Source of the DNA: an uncultured bacterium
Lineage (GTDB): Bacteria > Actinomycetota > Coriobacteriia > Coriobacteriales > Eggerthellaceae
DNA length: 24,528 nt
Reading direction: 5' to 3'
Assembly (NCBI GenBank): GCA_905215325.1
Contig: CAJMPP010000032.1
Location: 1-24,528 of the forward strand
The position numbers were made by a program, and so were the translations under genes. The notes beneath the pieces are model-generated. The model was not told where the DNA came from and did no database searches. It saw only the letters and a list, made by a program, of their open reading frames with translations. The stretch's first letter is position 1. Every line of letters starts with the position of its first letter. Positions 21,887-24,528 of the stretch are shown one piece after another.

Positions 21887-23926
21887 GTGACCGGAAACAT
21901 GATCGGCAGGGTGTTCAACAACCGCTACCAAATCACCGAGCGCATCGGCATCGGCGGCATGGCCGAGGTGTACCGCGCACAAGACAACGTCTTGGGTCGT
22001 TTGGTGGCAGTGAAGGTCATGCTGCCCCAATATGCCGCAGATGAAAGCTTCACGCAGCGATTCAAACAGGAAGCCGCTAGCGCCGCCAACCTGCAAAGCC
22101 CCTACATCGTCAACGTATACGACTGGGGCCAGGACGAGGGCACGTACTACATCGTCATGGAATACGTGCGCGGCTCCGACCTGAAGACCGCCATCAACCA
22201 GCGCGGCGCCATCAACCAGCGCAAGGTCGCCGAGATCGGCAGCCAGGTGTGCCAGGCGCTCTCCGTCGCCCACGGCCTCGACATCATCCATCGCGACATC
22301 AAGCCGCAGAACATCATGGTGCAGCCCGACGGCAACGTGAAGGTCATGGACTTCGGCATCGCACGCGCGAAGAACTCCACCAAGGAGCAGACTTCCAGCG
22401 TGCTGGGCACCGCTCACTACATCTCCCCCGAGCAGGCGCAGGGCAAAGAGCTCACCGCCGCCAGCGACATCTACTCGCTCGGCATCGTGCTGTACGAGTC
22501 CGCCACGGGCAAGTTGCCCTTCGACGGCCCCGACGCGGTCAGCGTCGCCATGAAGCAGGTGCAAGACGAGCCCGTGCCGCCGCGTGAGCTCAACCCCGAG
22601 ATCGACCCCTCCCTTGAGGCCATCATCCTCAAGGCCATGTCGAAGAACCCCATGGACCGCTTCGCCACCGTCAAGGACATGCGCTCGGCCCTGAACGATT
22701 ACCTGGCCGGCCGACCCGTCGCCCTGGGTGCGGGCTTCACCGGCGCGCAAACGCAGATCATGGGCAACGTGCCCAACATCGGCCCCATGCCCGACGGCAC
22801 TGCGGTCATGCCCGCAGTGGGCGGCGCCAACCAGCACGGCGGCAGCTCGCAGAACCATTCGTATATGTCGGACAACACGGCGCCGAAGAAGAATGGAAAG
22901 AAGGTGGCCGCGGTAGTGGCTGCCATCGCAGCCGTGGTCGCGCTTATCGCCATCGCAGCGTTCGCCCTGGGCGGAAACAGCGGTTCCGGCGAGCAGATCG
23001 AGGTCCCCGACGTCACCGGCCAGACGCTCGATCAGGCGAAGTCGGCCATCCAGTCCGCCGGCTTCAAGGTGGGCAACGTCACGCAGTCCTACTCCGACAG
23101 CGTCGATTCGGGCAAGGTCATCAGCCAGGACCCCGCCGCCAAGACCAAGAAGGCGAAGGGCTCCACCATCAACCTGACCGTCTCGCAAGGCTCGCAAGAA
23201 ATCGAGGTTCCCGACCTGGTCGGTAAAACCGCAGATGAAGCCAAGAAACTGCTGCAAGCAAACGGCTTGAAGTACAAGGCAGGCACCGCTGAATACTCCG
23301 ACAGCGTCGAGAAGGACCGCATCACGCGCCAGGACGTCGCCGCAGGCTCCAAGGTCGCCAAGGACACCGTGGTCACCTACTACCTGTCGCTCGGCTCCGA
23401 GGGCACCAGCGTGCCCGACGTCGTCGGCCAGACCCGCAGCAGCGCCACCGCAACCCTGAACAACGCCGGCTTCTACGTCACCGTCGACCAGCAATACTCC
23501 GACACCGTCGAAGAGGGCGTCGTCATCAGCCAGACGCCGTCCAGCGGCAGCAAGCTCAAGGCCGAGGGCACCGTCAACATCGTGGTGTCGAAGGGCAAGG
23601 AGAGCAAGGCTGTGAGCGTTCCCAGCGTCGTCGGCCAGTCCGAAGGCAGCGCCATGACCACGCTGAACAACGCGGGCTTCAAGGTGACCACCGAGTACCA
23701 GGCCAGCAGCTCCGTCTCCTCGGGCAACGTTATCAGCCAGACGCCCACCAGCGGCACCGAGCTCGATCCCGGCAAGACCGTGCACCTGGTCATCAGCACG
23801 GGCTCCGGCAGCTCCACCCCCGGCGGCTCCGGAACCAACGGAGGCACGAACGGCGGCGGCTCCGGCACCAACGGAGGCACGAACGGCGGCTCCGGCACCA
23901 ACGGAGGCAGCAGCTCCAGCTACTAA
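21887..23926 (+). CDS. pknB: PknB-type receptor Ser/Thr kinase with four PASTA domains
   Basis: This encodes 679 residues from a GTG with AAAGGAG 7 nt upstream. The cytoplasmic kinase (14-275) is complete: glycine loop 20-27, K43, HRDIKPQN 135-142, DFG 155-157 and an activation loop TKEQTSSVLGTAHY with likely autophosphorylated Thr/Ser. A juxtamembrane linker (about 280-335) precedes one membrane helix (339-361). Four PASTA repeats follow outside the cell (about 371-435, 439-503, 507-570, 577-638), each starting with a VPD or VPS motif and built to bind peptidoglycan fragments or lipid II. The tail (640-679) is a Gly/Thr/Asn/Ser repeat. It is the last gene of the operon, 76 nt after rodA-pbpA, and is closed by a strong terminator. 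It is the only kinase in the cluster. Confidence 0.97.
   Translation: MTGNMIGRVFNNRYQITERIGIGGMAEVYRAQDNVLGRLVAVKVMLPQYAADESFTQRFKQEAASAANLQSPYIVNVYDWGQDEGTYYIVMEYVRGSDLKTAINQRGAINQRKVAEIGSQVCQALSVAHGLDIIHRDIKPQNIMVQPDGNVKVMDFGIARAKNSTKEQTSSVLGTAHYISPEQAQGKELTAASDIYSLGIVLYESATGKLPFDGPDAVSVAMKQVQDEPVPPRELNPEIDPSLEAIILKAMSKNPMDRFATVKDMRSALNDYLAGRPVALGAGFTGAQTQIMGNVPNIGPMPDGTAVMPAVGGANQHGGSSQNHSYMSDNTAPKKNGKKVAAVVAAIAAVVALIAIAAFALGGNSGSGEQIEVPDVTGQTLDQAKSAIQSAGFKVGNVTQSYSDSVDSGKVISQDPAAKTKKAKGSTINLTVSQGSQEIEVPDLVGKTADEAKKLLQANGLKYKAGTAEYSDSVEKDRITRQDVAAGSKVAKDTVVTYYLSLGSEGTSVPDVVGQTRSSATATLNNAGFYVTVDQQYSDTVEEGVVISQTPSSGSKLKAEGTVNIVVSKGKESKAVSVPSVVGQSEGSAMTTLNNAGFKVTTEYQASSSVSSGNVISQTPTSGTELDPGKTVHLVISTGSGSSTPGGSGTNGGTNGGGSGTNGGTNGGSGTNGGSSSSY
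23825..23909 (+). repeat. In-gene minisatellite encoding the PknB Gly-rich tail
   Basis: A 30-bp unit starting GGCTCCGG and containing ACCAACGGAGGCACGAA occurs at 23825-23854 and 23858-23887, and partly at 23888-23909. It encodes repeated GS-GTNGGTNG residues. Such units can gain or lose copies by slippage, so tail length may vary between strains. Confidence 0.8.
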
Positions 23927-23958
23927 ACCAACGGCAAGCGCTTCCCGTTTGCCTCGCG

Positions 23959-23988
23959 AAGAAAGGACCCCGTTCGGGGTCCTTTCTT
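23959..23988 (+). terminator. Terminator of the fhaA-pknB operon
   Basis: AAGAAAGGACCCC (23959-23971) and GGGGTCCTTTCTT (23976-23988) form a perfect 13-bp stem with a GTTC loop. The A- and T-rich ends of the stem provide the tail in both directions. Confidence 0.92.
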
Positions 23989-24020
23989 CATGTTCAGAAG
24001 CAATCGCATTAGGCTTTCAG

Positions 24021-24061
24021 GCTTATAGCACAGAACCCATATCCGGTTCAGGGTCATAAGC
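24021..24061. repeat. Nested hairpin next to the tandem repeats
   Basis: The outer stem is GCTTAT (24021-24026) with ATAAGC (24056-24061). The inner stem is GAACC (24033-24037) with GGTTC (24045-24049) and a 7-nt loop. Unpaired sides of 6 nt each give a symmetric internal loop. Its role is unknown. Confidence 0.55.
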
Positions 24062-24067
24062 ACGGAC

Positions 24068-24164
24068 GAACAGGGGACGGAGGTGTGGTCAGGCGCAGAC
24101 GAATAGGGGACGGAGACGTGTTCACCGTGCGCGAACAGGGGACGGAGACGTGTTCACCGTGCGC
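24068..24164. repeat. Three tandem 32-33-bp repeats
   Basis: Units start at 24068, 24101 and 24133 with GAA(C/T)AGGGGACGGAG. Units two and three (32 bp each) differ at one base. Unit one is 33 bp and diverges in its second half. The GGGGACG core is shared with the hairpin at 45-119, so both are probably of one REP-like family. No transposase is encoded here. Confidence 0.85.
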
Positions 24165-24428
24165 CTCTCATTCCCGAAGAATTTGCGGAACAGGTGCGCA
24201 ACGATGGCGATCGAATGACCCTTGCACTACGTTGCCGCATCCCCTGCCCGCATTCCTCGTTCGCCCAATCTTTGCGCGCGCGATACCTGGCGATGCTGAT
24301 CGTGCGGCAACGTATTGCGCCTCCGCACGGGCACAACGCGAACTCGCTTCCTTCTCCAGTTCGCCGGCAGATGCAACGGCGGCGTCGACGCTAGTCGCAA
24401 AAAATTTGATATTGACCGAAATTAGGTG
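24165..24428. other. Gene-free stretch with a widely spaced inverted repeat
   Basis: No coding region can be supported; readings across it run into the repeats and lack ribosome sites. It contains arms of 16 bp with one mismatch: GCAcTACGTTGCCGCA (24224-24239) and the complementary 24303-24318, 63 nt apart. Confidence 0.5.
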
Positions 24429-24457
24429 TTGACTCATCGCCGTTATACACGCATAAT
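24429..24457 (+). promoter_or_regulatory. Promoter of the tRNA-Arg gene
   Basis: TTGACT (24429-24434), a 17-nt spacer and CATAAT (24452-24457). Each box differs from the sigma-70 consensus at one position. The tRNA begins about 20 nt downstream of the -10. Confidence 0.85.
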
Positions 24458-24477
24458 AATCGTTGCTGTTTCGATGT

Positions 24478-24528
24478 GCGCCGTTACCTCAGCTGGATAG
24501 AGGGACTGACTACGAATCAGTACGTCGG
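24478..24528 (+). tRNA. tRNA-Arg (anticodon ACG), cut by the window end
   Basis: The 5' part is complete: acceptor strand GCGCCGT, T8 and A9, D-stem CCTC/GAGG around AGCTGGATA, and anticodon stem ACTGA/TCAGT around the loop CTACGAA. Positions 34-36 read ACG, which decodes CGU and, after deamination of A34 to inosine, CGC and CGA. The variable loop has begun (ACGTCGG) when the sequence stops, so the T-arm and 3' acceptor strand lie outside. Confidence 0.93.

Noticed and set aside
24085..24432. 115-codon plus-strand open frame
   Set aside because: It begins inside the tandem repeats, has no ribosome site and no recognisable composition.
24478..24528. tRNA-Arg as an attachment site for an integrated element
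   Set aside because: Integration sites normally use the 3' end of the tRNA, which is outside the window; no integrase is visible.

Overview
The window looks like chromosomal DNA of a high-GC actinobacterium, most likely a member of the Coriobacteriia (Eggerthella/Slackia/Gordonibacter type). Four things point there: a TorD-type chaperone gene next to a winged-helix partner gene, a LuxR-type regulator carried on a 12-helix membrane domain, a RodA-PBP fusion inside an FHA/PP2C/PknB cluster, and GroEL under CIRCE control. The assignment is inferred from gene content and composition; no species can be named.

Layout. 1-119: a REP-like block of three 16-bp direct repeats and a 36-bp-arm hairpin. 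264-461: a small one-helix membrane protein. 599-3744 (minus): an acetamidase/formamidase-family enzyme and a large membrane Ser/Thr kinase whose kinase fold is interrupted by a disordered insert. 3837-4982 (plus): a secreted, probably lipid-anchored DNA/RNA endonuclease. 5110-7240: an AT-richer island with a divergent restriction-modification pair, a C5-cytosine methyltransferase and a BglII-like endonuclease with a zinc ribbon. 7528-8238 (minus): an SRAP (YedK/HMCES) DNA-repair protein with three regularly spaced palindromes upstream. 8539-10137 (minus): GroEL. 10264-10797 (minus): a LOG-family nucleotide-binding protein. 10853-11234: a gene-free repetitive stretch between two minus-strand terminators. 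11281-12807 (minus): a winged-helix protein and a TorD-type chaperone. 13175-15811 (plus): a small secreted protein and the membrane LuxR regulator.

16172-23926 (plus) is the most coherent unit: fhaA, fhaB, a PP2C phosphatase, a RodA-PbpA fusion and PknB with four PASTA domains. This is the actinobacterial growth and division signalling operon. PknB senses the wall through PASTA domains, the phosphatase opposes it, FHA proteins read phosphothreonine, and the fused SEDS/class B PBP polymerises and crosslinks peptidoglycan. The usual pknA is missing, and rodA and pbpA are one gene.

The end of the window (24021-24528) holds a nested hairpin, three tandem 32-33-bp repeats related in style to the block at position 1, and the 5' two-thirds of a tRNA-Arg(ACG) with a good promoter. 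The strongest candidates for something undescribed are the phased palindrome array at 8293-8422, the interrupted kinase, and the restriction-modification island with a GATC-rich shared promoter.
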